Part shown: positions 43,917 to 54,324 of the stretch, piece by piece | Numbering within the stretch: the stretch's first letter is position 1 | How the letters are laid out: every line of letters starts with the position of its first letter | From: Xanthoparmelia taractica | Lineage: Eukaryota > Ascomycota > Lecanoromycetes > Lecanorales > Parmeliaceae | NCBI GenBank assembly: GCA_033085395.1 | Contig: JANQBS010000160.1 | Coordinates: 1-64,000 of the forward strand | Length of the DNA: 64,000 nucleotides | Reading direction: 5' to 3' | Program-made: the position numbers and the translations under genes | The notes under the pieces: model-generated | The model's input: the letters and a program-made list of their open reading frames with translations, nothing else | Told to the model about the DNA's origin: nothing | Database searches by the model: none

Positions 43917-44992
43917 CTATGAGCTCAGAGGCCGTGATAGAGGCGATTTGTCGGCCATCGATTGGAAGGTAGGGGTAATGACGGGCGTCCGCCCCACGTT
44001 CGCCGCATCAGCAAGAAGAGTGATCCAGCATCCCAGAACAATCTTTTCCATCCAGCTACTCTCCTCACTAACTGAACACATTCTCTTGCCATTTGATATG
44101 TACGTTCCTAATTCGGCAGGAAGTTCCCTACCCCCCACGGAAGCCGAGACTGGACCAACCTCGGGTTGTTGAACACTCTTAGTGGCTTGCATCTGTTCAA
44201 ATCCGATGCACTGGCGTACCATTTGGTGAATACCATTCTCAAGATTCGACGCTCGAGGTTCTAGCTCTTTCCATATGTCCGGGCCCCAGAATGGATCTTC
44301 GTCCAATGCACCCCGTAGGGAGGAAAGCCAGAAGTCGAAGACGGGAAGACGGTTTGGATCCTCACCAATCGTTGAGTCATTCCTGCGGAGTGAGGCTGCA
44401 AGTCGACAGGCTGTGACGATAATCCTTATAGTCGGCTCAGTCATCAGGACGTGGCTAACAATGCAGGCTTTGACCCTGGTCAGTAGGCGCACATTCCAGG
44501 CAGTGTAAGGCCGCATACCTGGACAGCCTTGTGCGGAGCACCAGTCCTTCTCCTCCGCGATAAAGCATTGTAGCCATGCGAAGGCTCCGCGAGCCTCCCC
44601 ACGGAAGACCAATTCAAGGTCAAATATGTTCCGATCTCCTAGCATGGATATGGCTAGCTGAGTGGCACAGCGTTGGATCTCGAGCAGAGGGAGGATCAAA
44701 GCGTAAGTGATGTCGCGCTGCAAAAGCCATGCTTCTTCGTGTGCTTTGCTGGTTGGCTGGTGATGCACACAAAAACTAGAGCCGGGAAGGTCAGCCTGCA
44801 GCTACGATTGGAACGGCACAAGTCAGGTGCTCACCGGTTATTATGTCGGCTTGTCAGGAAGCCACGGATGGCTTGGAAGGCTCTGCATGACAGGAGCCTT
44901 CCTGCATCCTCGTGGTGCAGGGAAAAGGGTGGTGTTCGCGAGCTTTCTTCTGTGTGGGATAGAGGGAAGGTGAAGGATCGAGTGAGGGCCAT
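43917..44992 (-). CDS. Fungal transcription-factor-like protein without a zinc cluster
   Basis: Three exons give about 340 residues. The first runs from MALTRSFTF to SRHNN and joins across an intron (about 44777-44836) to FCVHHQPTSKAHEEAWLLQR. A second intron (about 44467-44519) joins QGCP to ACIVSHVL. The block CPACIVSHVLMTEPTIR followed by IIVTACRL, and PFWGPDIWKELEPRASNLE, resembles the C-terminal regulatory part of some Zn2Cys6 regulators of secondary metabolism. No CxxCxxxKxxC zinc cluster is present at its N-terminus or in the 250 bases upstream. It may be an orphan regulatory-domain protein, or a regulator that lost its DNA-binding exon. The family match is from memory of sequence patterns, so confidence is moderate. 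Confidence 0.5.
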
Positions 44993-47117
44993 CAGAACAT
45001 GATAGAAGTCCGCTCAAAGGAGGCATGTCCTTTTTATGAGATCTGGATCGCTGTCGGTCAATAAAGTAAAAGTCAATGCTAAATCGTCCGAATTGGATGG
45101 TTTGACCCCCACGCCACCAAGCTGGCCAGGTCAGATGGACGAAAAAGGCCAACGACTCGGGCTTTGAATGGGAGACCGGCGTCCTCGCTGCATGTGCTCT
45201 TCGTGGATGCATATCCAATCAAAGCCAGTGCAGCTCGCAACTTTTAACAATGTACAGGTTAAAGACCGCGGCGACTGCAAAAGATTGAAGCCACCCGCAT
45301 ATAGTCTTGTTTTTTCAAGAAGGGAAAAATGGTACAGATAGCGCGTAAACCACCCTGACCGCTAACTTCTTAAGGCGAAAATCTAGGGCTTCAATCCCCG
45401 AAGTACCCCTAAATGACTTGCCTAAAGAAGCAGCCACGCAAGCCTATGACACGCGAATCAAGTACTCTACCTTGATTGAGGTACGTTCCTAAACACATTA
45501 ACGATGTTTGGATAGATTCAGGCAATCAGTCCGAGAGTTTTGATGGACTTGGTGTTAGAATGTATTTCTACATTACAAGAATTAGTGTCTGAGTGTTAGA
45601 CGACTGCAACCCTGTAATGTAGATAAAATACCAGTAGCTCAATCGATTAGCTTGTATCTTTCAACAATGTCTTTCACCATTCCTTGGGAGCTTTCACCGC
45701 CCACACATAGAGACTGTTACGTCCATAATGACTTTCGTGTGCGCTGAACTGCCAGAAAAGTTCTTCGCATTTGGAAACACTTGTACTTGAATTTCCGGGA
45801 ACAGGTGGGTCACGTTCACAGAGCCACAACGCAAACTTTACGTCCTCGATATAGCCCGGTGTATCCTGGTTGAAACGGAAACTCGTTGGTACTAGCGCTT
45901 AGAATATTAGTATCAAGGATTCGGCACTCTTATCAATTCCCAGTCCGAGCTTTTGCCTAGCCTAGTGGTACATACATTCGGTCCCTGAGTGGAACGGCTG
46001 GGAGGGAACCCAACAGCCCGTCCACCGGGTCGTTGAAAGCGTATGCTTGCTGCAACTGAGTCTCCACTCTACCCCAACAATTCGAGAAGGAAATGGAACG
46101 TTATTGAGGACTCCTGTCTACAATACTTTTCAATACTACTATGGGATGGGTCTTTACCGAGTTTAAAGGACCTTTTCAGAAGACGCTTTCAAAGGGTTAC
46201 AATGATCCCAATATCATAAATACGTCGGACAGCTTCCTCTTTTGCGGTGTTCTCAATGACCATTGAACCTAGGTATTTGAACATTCCTGGGTTCCAATCC
46301 AGCTGTTCAAAGATGTACTACAATTTGTAGGATACGATCTGAGGACCTGTACATTTTTCAAGCAGGAGGCTTTGTATCTCCCGTCAGCTTTTTGCACACA
46401 TCCTTTGCCATTTGAGGGTACTGATGGAGCGAGCTGTGACTTTTGTCTGACCATCAGCTGCTCAAAATGCAAGAGATGCTTCTCATTGCGCTCTTTGTGC
46501 GTGTTTTGTACCTTTGATGTGGAATGATGGCTCTGATGTGGTCATCCTAGTACTCTGACTACACAAATCCCTAATCTGATACGTTTTTGGGGTCACATTA
46601 TCCGTCAGCACTAATGCCAACTACATGATCCCCTGCGGGCCGATATGTTCACGGCGGTGATGTTTCATGACCCAAGGAATTGTCGGATGCAAGAGAGGTT
46701 TCTTTACAGATATACGTTATGATTTTCAAGGCCGTACCAAGTGCTTAATGAGCATCAGTGAACTTCTTGTACTTCTTGATAGATAATATCTCCCAATTTG
46801 CTTGCTCTCCCCCCTTCTGTCTCAATCTTGCTCAAAATGCCAACACGAGGAGTGTGGAGAAAGAGTCCACTTTTCACATCTACTCCTTCAAATTTTTGCT
46901 CAAGGGGACACTTTCTGCTCTCCACACCCCAAAGTACTATTCCTCTACTCTCTTAAATCCAGCAACTGTTGGCAAATCAATTTCACATCTACCTTGCACC
47001 AAGATTCTCTATTCAGTGCTTCGTGGCGTTGTGACTGCGAACTCAGTGTGTATTCCTTCTGGCAACCAAAAGAAACCCTAGATTAATGGTACTCCATTTC
47101 GAAAGGCCGCCAAATCA
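44993..47117. other. Long intergenic region (about 2.1 kb), no gene seen
   Basis: Many stops in all frames and no family-like frame. Frames at 46758-47086 are short and overlap in different frames with no protein-like features. No terminal repeats or transposase remnants were recognised. Confidence 0.45.
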
Positions 47118-47822
47118 ATGCATGACCTCACAACAGCCCTCCTCATCCATGGAGGCCTGCTTGTCGGGTACGGGTCCCCACTAATCACATACTTCATACT
47201 TCGCCAAAAAGCACAACGAAGTGCCGCCGGTCGACCAACGATCCACCTTCCCTGGTGGAAATCCGTCTGCAAGTTTCTCAGCATAGGACTATTCACAGGC
47301 GCCATCGTCTGGATCGTCACCATTGCAGTTCTATTTGGCAATCTCGTATCCTCCATGAACGAAATCTGCCCGTCCCTAGTCACGCCAGACGAATGCAGTC
47401 GCGCAACGTTGGAATGGCAGGCAACTTGCATCGGGCTCATCGAGTGTGCCTGCGCAGCCATCAGCATCATTCTCTGGACTGCATACGCCGAATCAAACAG
47501 GACGGAGTCACCCCCCGAGCGCGCCTATCCGCTGGTCCTTCTCACTATTTCGCACTGCTTGTTGGTGGCGTCGTGGGATCTGTGTACACCTCTTATTTTT
47601 TCGCTCAAGGCCTTCGGCATGATCGGAACAAAATATTGGATCGCCGTGAGCTCTACGTTTGCGTTTATTTCGATCTTGGCGTATATAATTGGCACCACGC
47701 TTTGGATCATTGCGTTGATTAGGGTCTTCTACGCTTGGCGGTGCAGGTCGAGGAGCGAAACGCCTGCTGAGGAACAATGGCCTGGAGAATCGGAGAGAGA
47801 TGTCGTACTGCAGGAGATCTAG
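47118..47822 (+). CDS. Uncharacterised multi-pass membrane protein
   Basis: A single-exon frame of 234 residues. Hydrophobic segments lie at about residues 5-27 (ALLIHGGLLVGYGSPLITYF), 50-75, 108-125, 140-165 and 178-208 (STFAFISILAYIIGTTLWII), so about five transmembrane helices are predicted. Two Cys (EICPSLVTPDEC) lie in the loop between the second and third segments. The C-terminal tail is cytosolic-looking and charged (SESERDVVLQEI-like ending). No transporter motif is recognised. Hydrophobic periodicity and clean codon use support a real gene. No function is assigned. Confidence 0.6.
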   Translation: MHDLTTALLIHGGLLVGYGSPLITYFILRQKAQRSAAGRPTIHLPWWKSVCKFLSIGLFTGAIVWIVTIAVLFGNLVSSMNEICPSLVTPDECSRATLEWQATCIGLIECACAAISIILWTAYAESNRTESPPERAYPLVLLTISHCLLVASWDLCTPLIFSLKAFGMIGTKYWIAVSSTFAFISILAYIIGTTLWIIALIRVFYAWRCRSRSETPAEEQWPGESERDVVLQEI

Positions 47823-49510
47823 GGCTGAATACCCTTGACCCGACATAAAGTGGGTATCAAAAACAAAGTCTTTTGGCAAAAGGAACACTCGCTAAGCCGA
47901 ACTTTCAAGAATATCAACTATAAAGGGCCTCCCGTTTGTCTATTATAGGAGTGGTGTCTGTCATGCTAAAGGCACCTACCATTCCCCGCTTTATGCAGTT
48001 GATCACGCATTTTTGGGTTTCAGACTCTAAGCTCAGACCATACTCCATGAACGATCTATGATCTCGCCTTGACGAGTGTCTTCTGCTCCTACAGTTGGTT
48101 CCCGCATAAGCATGCGAACTGATGATAGCTGGCGAGACGGATTGCGTTCCCCTATTTCTGGGACCTGGGGTGAGAGTCTTAATTGACCTAGGCATAATGA
48201 GATGGCTGGCATGATGAGAGGTTGCAAGACGGGTTGACTGACTGATTGAACGGTTCATACTGGGACTAGATATACCTTATATAGATATAGCGGTCGTGAC
48301 TCGATCATAGTAGCTGTTCCTTTTTGAGCTTACTGGCTCAAATGTGCGGCACCATCCCGTAGAATTTGTTCCACCCGAGCTCGGACAGCCCCATCAATTT
48401 GGGCTGAATGCTAAAAACATCACCAAAGTATTTTACGATAGTAAGTACTCAATCAGCTACCACTTATATTCAACACTCATAACACCATCGATATGGATAT
48501 ACGAAAGGCCCAGGAGACCCGTCGTACTCCTCGGACGTCTCGACACAAGCACATAGCAGTTCTCCCCATACTCCAAACCGCCCTATCAACATTGAAAAAG
48601 CCCACTATATAACATTACAAAGAGCCAAGATTCAAGCTTTGACAGGTCACTAAACGGTATATTGGTAGCTGCAAAGGGGAAGGGTTCACCCACGCGGTCA
48701 ATCTGTATTACAGTATGGAAGGTACCTTGGTTACCTACAAAGCGGGTGAAAGAAGAATCCGGACGCCACGGTGAGGAACACAACCAAATTTCGTATGTGA
48801 GGCTTGTGAGCCCTGGCTGAGGGTTCGGATTCTTCTTTCAGCCGCATGCCTACATGCCCCAGCAAATATAAACGTGCCCAGGTACTCCGTACACTCTGGT
48901 ACGCGGTCACTTGTAGGGCGGAAAACCTAGGGCTGACTTAGGGCAACCTTGGGTCTAAGGCTCAGCCCTACAAGTGACTGCGTGGGGGTCTGGCGGTGAA
49001 ACTCTTTCTACAAATCGCACTGCACATCTTGTCGCGTTGCAGGAACAGACACCACAAAAAAAATCTTATCGTAGTTGAAACTATGTATGAATTTTGCATC
49101 TCTGTTAGGGTCTAGCTTTTCTCTATAAAACAATCACAAAGCCGTCAGTGTCAAGTGGGGCCCCCTTACAGCATATTGAAGACCCCTGCCTCGCATGTAT
49201 GCTTCGTTTTGTCCTGTCTTTGCAGAGCATTACCCTGCGCATAATTCAGTAGGCTCATCAAGTGACGAGGATGCCTTTCAAGCTCGGTGCTCCAAGTTCG
49301 CTCAGTCGATGGCCAAGCAAAACGATAAAGCAGCCTTTGACCGGAAAGAAAAGCTTCCGCCAATACGCTGATATTTACTCCCAACCCGTGTATCGAACAA
49401 GGTGGAGGGCTCGTATTGGATACTTCCTTGGTGAATAGCTGACACTGCATCCTTTGTTGATTGTTGGAATTGACGCTCCTTTAGTCGGTCTAATTTCATC
49501 CTTTCCGCTA
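47823..49510. other. Intergenic region (about 1.7 kb) containing an inverted-repeat element
   Basis: Contains the hairpin element at 48901-48983, which is listed separately. A 114-residue minus-strand frame at 47914-48258 and a 70-residue plus-strand frame at 48344-48556 show no family features and are not called. Confidence 0.45.
48901..48983. repeat. 83-bp inverted-repeat element
   Basis: The left arm ACGCGGTCACTTGTAGGGC (48901-48919) and the right arm GCCCTACAAGTGACTGCGT (48965-48983) are complementary at 18 of 19 positions. The 45-base centre contains a second partly complementary pair (CTAGGGCTGA against TCAGCCCTA). No target-site duplication is obvious at the borders. It could be a small MITE-like remnant or a structured site. 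Confidence 0.6.
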
Positions 49511-51040
49511 ATGGCTGCTCTGGAATATAACGTACCATTCCTGCGGTACATTCAGGAGCGGAGAAGGGCAATGGCTACCACTGCTTCGACATTGCCACTA
49601 TCCAAAATCCCGAAGCCTTTGCACTTGACCAACGACGAGAACATGAGCGAGGCACGGAAAGAGTTTATCGGCATCGTAGGACGAAATGGCATAGACGACA
49701 TCCCGGACAACTTGCGATCTCGTTCCAGAACCGAATGGTCTCCCTCTCCCGGAACCACCTGCGCTGCTCTCATCGTATTCCCACACAATACTAAAGACGT
49801 CAGCGAGATTATGAAAGTGTGCCACCGCCGCCGCATTCCAGTCACGGGGTTTGCTGGTGGCACCAGTCTTGACGGGGCTCTAGCATCCACCCGCGGCGGT
49901 ATTTGCATGGACTTCTCACGCATGAATCGCATCCTGAAGGTACACGTTCGAGATATGGATGTCGTGGTGCAGCCTGCTGTTGGCTGGGAAGATCTGAATG
50001 CGCGGCTTGCTGAAAGGGATCTCTTCTTCCCACCGGACCCCGGCCCTGGAGCGCAGATTGGTGGCATGATTGGAACCGGTTGTTCGGGTACGAACGCTTA
50101 TCGCTATGGTACGATGAAAGACTGGGTCATCTCTCTCACTGTCGTGCTGGCGGATGGGACCATTGTTAAGACAAGAAATCGGCCAAGGAAATCCACAGCT
50201 GGGTATGACTTGACGAGGCTCATTGTTGGGTCCGCGGGCACCTTAGGCTTGGTCACTGAGGCTGTCTTAAAAGTTACCTCTAAAGCCGAGAACGAGCAAG
50301 TGGCGGTCATTGCATTCCCTAGCAACGTCAAGGCTGTCAGTACAGTCATTGACGTTGTTCAAAAAGGGATACCGCTTGCGGCTGTGGAGCTACTCGACGA
50401 TAATACAATGAGAGCAGTGAACCAAAGCGGGTATTCCAACAAGGAATGGAGAGAGACGCCAACGCTATTTGTCAAGTTCTCAGGGACGAAAAGTGCCGTC
50501 CAAGAGCAAGTCAAGATTCTGAGAGCGCTCGCAGAAAAGCACGGTCAAGAGTCCTTTGAATCATCAGACGAGCCCGAAAATATCGCCGCGCTATGGGCCG
50601 CTCGGAAAACGGCACTCTGGAGCCTCATTGCGCAGAAGCGCGATCCAGCGGACAAGTTCATAGGCTCCGACGTCGCGGTCCCTATATCCCGATTGGCCGA
50701 GATCATCGAAGAAACCAACGCGAAGATAAAGGCAGCAGGTCTGCTTGGCTCGACTCTTGGCCACGTGGGGGACGGAAACTTCCACGCCTCCATCCTTTAC
50801 GGAGAAAAAGACAGGGTGATGGCGGAAAACATCATCGCTGATATCCGACGGCGAGGCATTGAGATGGAGGGGACGGTGACGGGGGAGCATGGCGTTGGTC
50901 TGGCACTGAGGGATATGTTGGAGCTTGAATTGGGCGAAAATGCTGTTAATATGATGCGGAAGATGAAGTTGGCATTGGACCCGCTTTGTCTGCTGAATTG
51001 CGATAAGATTGTAAGAGTGGAACCGGGTGAGGCGCACTGA
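49511..51040 (+). CDS. FAD-linked D-lactate dehydrogenase (cytochrome type)
   Basis: This is a D-lactate:ferricytochrome c oxidoreductase-like flavoprotein of the DLD/GlcD family, normally acting at mitochondria to oxidise D-lactate to pyruvate. There is one exon. The ATG at 49511 (MAALEYNVPFLRYIQERRRA) gives 509 residues, somewhat short for fungal DLD, so an upstream exon with a fuller targeting signal cannot be excluded. The FAD-binding half has GFAGGTSLDGAL, FFPPDPGPGAQIGGMIGTGC and SAGYDLTRLIVGSAGTLG-type sequence (TAGYDLTRLIVGSAGTLG). The C-terminal FAD-oxidase half has LGHVGDGNFHASI and TVTGEHGVGL, with the active-site His and Glu intact. It stands alone between long intergenic regions. 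Confidence 0.92.
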   Translation: MAALEYNVPFLRYIQERRRAMATTASTLPLSKIPKPLHLTNDENMSEARKEFIGIVGRNGIDDIPDNLRSRSRTEWSPSPGTTCAALIVFPHNTKDVSEIMKVCHRRRIPVTGFAGGTSLDGALASTRGGICMDFSRMNRILKVHVRDMDVVVQPAVGWEDLNARLAERDLFFPPDPGPGAQIGGMIGTGCSGTNAYRYGTMKDWVISLTVVLADGTIVKTRNRPRKSTAGYDLTRLIVGSAGTLGLVTEAVLKVTSKAENEQVAVIAFPSNVKAVSTVIDVVQKGIPLAAVELLDDNTMRAVNQSGYSNKEWRETPTLFVKFSGTKSAVQEQVKILRALAEKHGQESFESSDEPENIAALWAARKTALWSLIAQKRDPADKFIGSDVAVPISRLAEIIEETNAKIKAAGLLGSTLGHVGDGNFHASILYGEKDRVMAENIIADIRRRGIEMEGTVTGEHGVGLALRDMLELELGENAVNMMRKMKLALDPLCLLNCDKIVRVEPGEAH

Positions 51041-52224
51041 AGCATTCATGGCAAAGGCTCAAAGAGGAGGGTTTAAAACGACGATACGATAATATGATTT
51101 TCTGGTTTTTGGAGAGGGATTACCCCTGTGTATCGTTTGCCTTTGTATACTTATCAGATTTTTTTTGACTGTGGGCACTTCATTGGTGACACAGCTGATA
51201 TGCCTTTGCAACGACTCTGCGAATTTTGCCCGCATGAGCCTGTTAACGCCACGGCTCTTTTTGAGGCCAAGCCGTGGGCCTTGACATCCAAGTATTCAAT
51301 CCATTAAAATGCATTAAATGCAAAACATATCATAATCCTCATCTACCTAGCATTCCCGAACCTCCGTCTCTCCACACATCTTATGCAACCTCCAGTATCC
51401 CATCGCTGTTTTCCGAGACCTTGGCATCATCTATTTACTCATGATGTTCATCTTTCCACAAACGACAAACTGATGGTTCCCCAATACTCTTAGGTTATAG
51501 AATAAGTTGGCCTTTGGAGTAACTTGGATCAGACAGACTCTAGAGCTACCCAATCGATCCCATCTCCCTCACCTTGTACGTCGATTTTCCGACCCAATGT
51601 GACTATAGACAGGCCTCAAGTCCTCGAGTCTGCGAAGCCTGGCTGTCTGCCAATGGCTAGATCAAATGATTTTTGATGGCAATAGCTCATCATCGGTTCT
51701 GCGTTGGGCGTGGCTGCGTTGTGGATTTATCTGAGACGGTTTCGAAGAAGGTTAGCAAGGATGATGATGAAGGGAGACTGGGGGAAGGTGGACAGCGGCA
51801 AATTCTGCCGAGAGCATTCAATTTGGCGCCATCTCTACAATTATGATTTATACTTAATGGTATCCGATGGGCATTGACTTCTCAATAATAATAATAGTGT
51901 GGCAGTGTTCACTTCTAAATCTTTCGGCTACTGAGTACGTCGTAGAGCAGGGAAAAGTGCTTTGATTGATAATGCTAAGCGTTGCTGCAAGGCCACGGTA
52001 ACTTTTTGAGACCCTGGCACCTGGCTCAAGGGTGAAGCCAATACAACGAGAAGTCCACGTTCGCCAGGCGAATAGATTTGGTCATACAACTACCGACTTG
52101 GTCCAACAAACGCACGCAGCCAAAACCCTCAAGCACCCAAAAGAACGAGCAGCGCCAACTTGCCCGCGCAGCCAACATTCCCACGTCCCACGCAAGTTGA
52201 ACGAGTCATGCACCGTGGTATCCT
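51041..52224. other. Intergenic region (about 1.2 kb), no gene seen
   Basis: This is the 3' flank of the D-lactate dehydrogenase gene up to the 3' end of a minus-strand secreted-protein gene. No open frame of note and no repeats beyond a short (AAT)n near 51888. Confidence 0.45.
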
Positions 52225-52722
52225 CTAATATCCAGGTCCGCAAGAAAACGTACACTTCATCAAATCCCGACTATCCGGCTTAATGGAATCATTAGGCAGC
52301 GGCCACGCGCACTCCCCCGGATTCGGCATATCCCCATTCGCCCCCAGCGTAGTATTGATTTTCTTCACGTGCCGCGGGTCGATGCTGATGCGCGTGTTGG
52401 AGCCGTACGCGAACATGGCGGGCAGGTTGTGCGGCTGGCTTTGGATGCCGATCCAGCGGTCCAACTCGTAGATGAGCACGTAGGCTTTGTGGTTCGCCCA
52501 GGAGGGGAGCGGGGTGGTGGTGTCGGTGTAGAGGTGTTGGGCCATGGCGTCGTAGATTTCGATGTTCATGGGGGTGTTTTCGAGGAGGTTGGGGACCCAG
52601 TAGAAGACGCAGTTGCCGGAGTGGAAGTCGTGGTTTGGGTCGCGCTTGTTGTTGGTGGTAGCGGGGAGGGTGAGGGCTGAGGTAGTGGCAAGGAAGGCAA
52701 GGAAGGTAGTTGAGATGAGCAT
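52225..52722 (-). CDS. Small secreted cysteine-containing protein (effector-like)
   Basis: A single-exon frame of 165 residues. A signal peptide is clear: MLISTTFLAFLATTSALTLP, with cleavage probable after SAL or LTLP. A dibasic NNKRDP follows at about residue 25, which could be a Kex2-type pro-processing site. The mature part has four cysteines (NCVF, ECAW, KCTF, SCGPGY), consistent with two disulfides, and no membrane anchor. No enzyme motif is recognised. Size, secretion signal and paired cysteines fit the broad class of fungal small secreted proteins. The family is unknown and the role in any host interaction is speculative. Confidence 0.7.
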   Translation of the reverse strand: MLISTTFLAFLATTSALTLPATTNNKRDPNHDFHSGNCVFYWVPNLLENTPMNIEIYDAMAQHLYTDTTTPLPSWANHKAYVLIYELDRWIGIQSQPHNLPAMFAYGSNTRISIDPRHVKKINTTLGANGDMPNPGECAWPLPNDSIKPDSRDLMKCTFSCGPGY

Positions 52723-54324
52723 TGCGAAGGGATGGGCTGGAGCGATGGATGGTGCGGATGAGGTTGGCTGTTGCTGATTTGCGAGAAGGACGATTGATGA
52801 AAGTGGCCAAAGAAGCGAAGTGGAGAGTAAGCAAGCTCTGTACTCTGCCTCAAAGGCGAAGAGGATTCAAGTTGGTTATTTATGTATTGCCAACGAGAGG
52901 CTGAGCGGGGACGGAAATTGCTTCCTTCCTCATATCACGGTTTACGAAGATTGACCTAGGTGGAGATTTGACCCAAATAGATTGCTGAGTTGGAGAATTC
53001 AGCGCCCTTTGACACGGGTCTCGACTGATGCGGACCCTATAACGATGACACAACAAGGATGCGATTGAGTGCAACAACATGGAAGGGTTCAGTCTCTTTT
53101 TTCATTAGTCGAAGGTTTTAAAAAGTGGAACTAGGCATAAGATTGATGGTCTTCATCTCGTCTATCTTTGTGCTGATGGAGAGATGACATTAACACAACA
53201 TTGTCTCATGTCCATAAGCCATAGATTGGTACATGGATCCCCATTACCGAAATGATCAAGCCTTCAAGCCTGATACAACCTGAGTGCCGAACTGATCAGG
53301 CGGAACGAGAGACTGCTTTCAGTAATGACATTCAGGGTGAGTAAGGGTTCTCGGGACAAAATATAGAAGACGAGCTTCGCACAAATTGATGAGGCCTGAA
53401 TTTTCGTTTGCCGGTGTTTGAAACCGAGCTTGCCAATGGACCAGTCATGTTCTCGCTCTCGTGAATCCATATCGAACAGGTACTGGGCAGTGCTCGCGGA
53501 TACTCAACTGTATGTTTCGTATAGAGTAGAAGTTGTGTGTTGGCTACATTGACTTTACCGGAATTGATTAGGCTGAGGTAAAAACCAACCATGAAGCTAG
53601 ATTGCTAGGGCCAACCCTGTATATGTTACCTTATCGATGAATAGAACTGCCAGTACACTCAAGAGTCAAGACTCAAGGCAAGCTGTATCTCAGCAGCCCA
53701 TTTCAGGAAAAAGCCTTGAGGAGAACAACCTGGATGTCAGACTCCAAGCACCCCATTACTATTGCAGTAATCGAAATTTATGCCAAAACCCCATATTGAG
53801 TCCATTCCTGAGATGCTCAATTAGCGACCAGCTCCTTGCAGTCATCTTGAGCATCGTTCGTTGCGTAGTGTCTTATCGACGCCGGGCAGGAGCTCGATGC
53901 TGCCTATTAGTTCTTGATGAAGAACCCGAAGGCAACGGCATGAGCACGAATTAAGATGCATCAACTAGATGACAGCCTTTTATCGAGACGACGCGAGCTT
54001 CGGCGCCATTCCATCCATCATTGACATTGAGGTTCCCAGACATCATAGCTATTACCGCGTATACTAGGCCGGGCGAGCCAACAATGTTAGGGAATTTCAG
54101 ATCGAAAAGACGTCTGGTAGGTAGACTGTTTGCCCTGCATCAGTCGCGGAAATGATGATTCTGCTTTTCCCGATGTCGGATATCATGTCACGGAGAATAG
54201 CGCTCCATTGAGGATAAAACGCGACAGCAGAGGAGACAGAAGCATTAGCCGCGACACGCAACGCATGTAAATATGGGGGTCTCCTATCGGCCATTCCTTC
54301 TCGCTGTTTATTTTACGGTGATCC
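52723..54324. other. Intergenic region (about 1.6 kb), no gene seen
   Basis: This lies between two divergently oriented secreted-protein genes and presumably holds both promoters. Short frames at 53264-53592 and 53637-53954 show no protein-like features. Confidence 0.45.

Noticed and set aside
44673..45218. Frames on both strands over the start of the regulator-like gene
   Set aside because: Shadows of the spliced minus-strand gene, whose exons read through this region in another frame.
47914..48258. 114-residue minus-strand frame
   Set aside because: Ser/Arg/His-rich with no domain or splice support. Likely noncoding.
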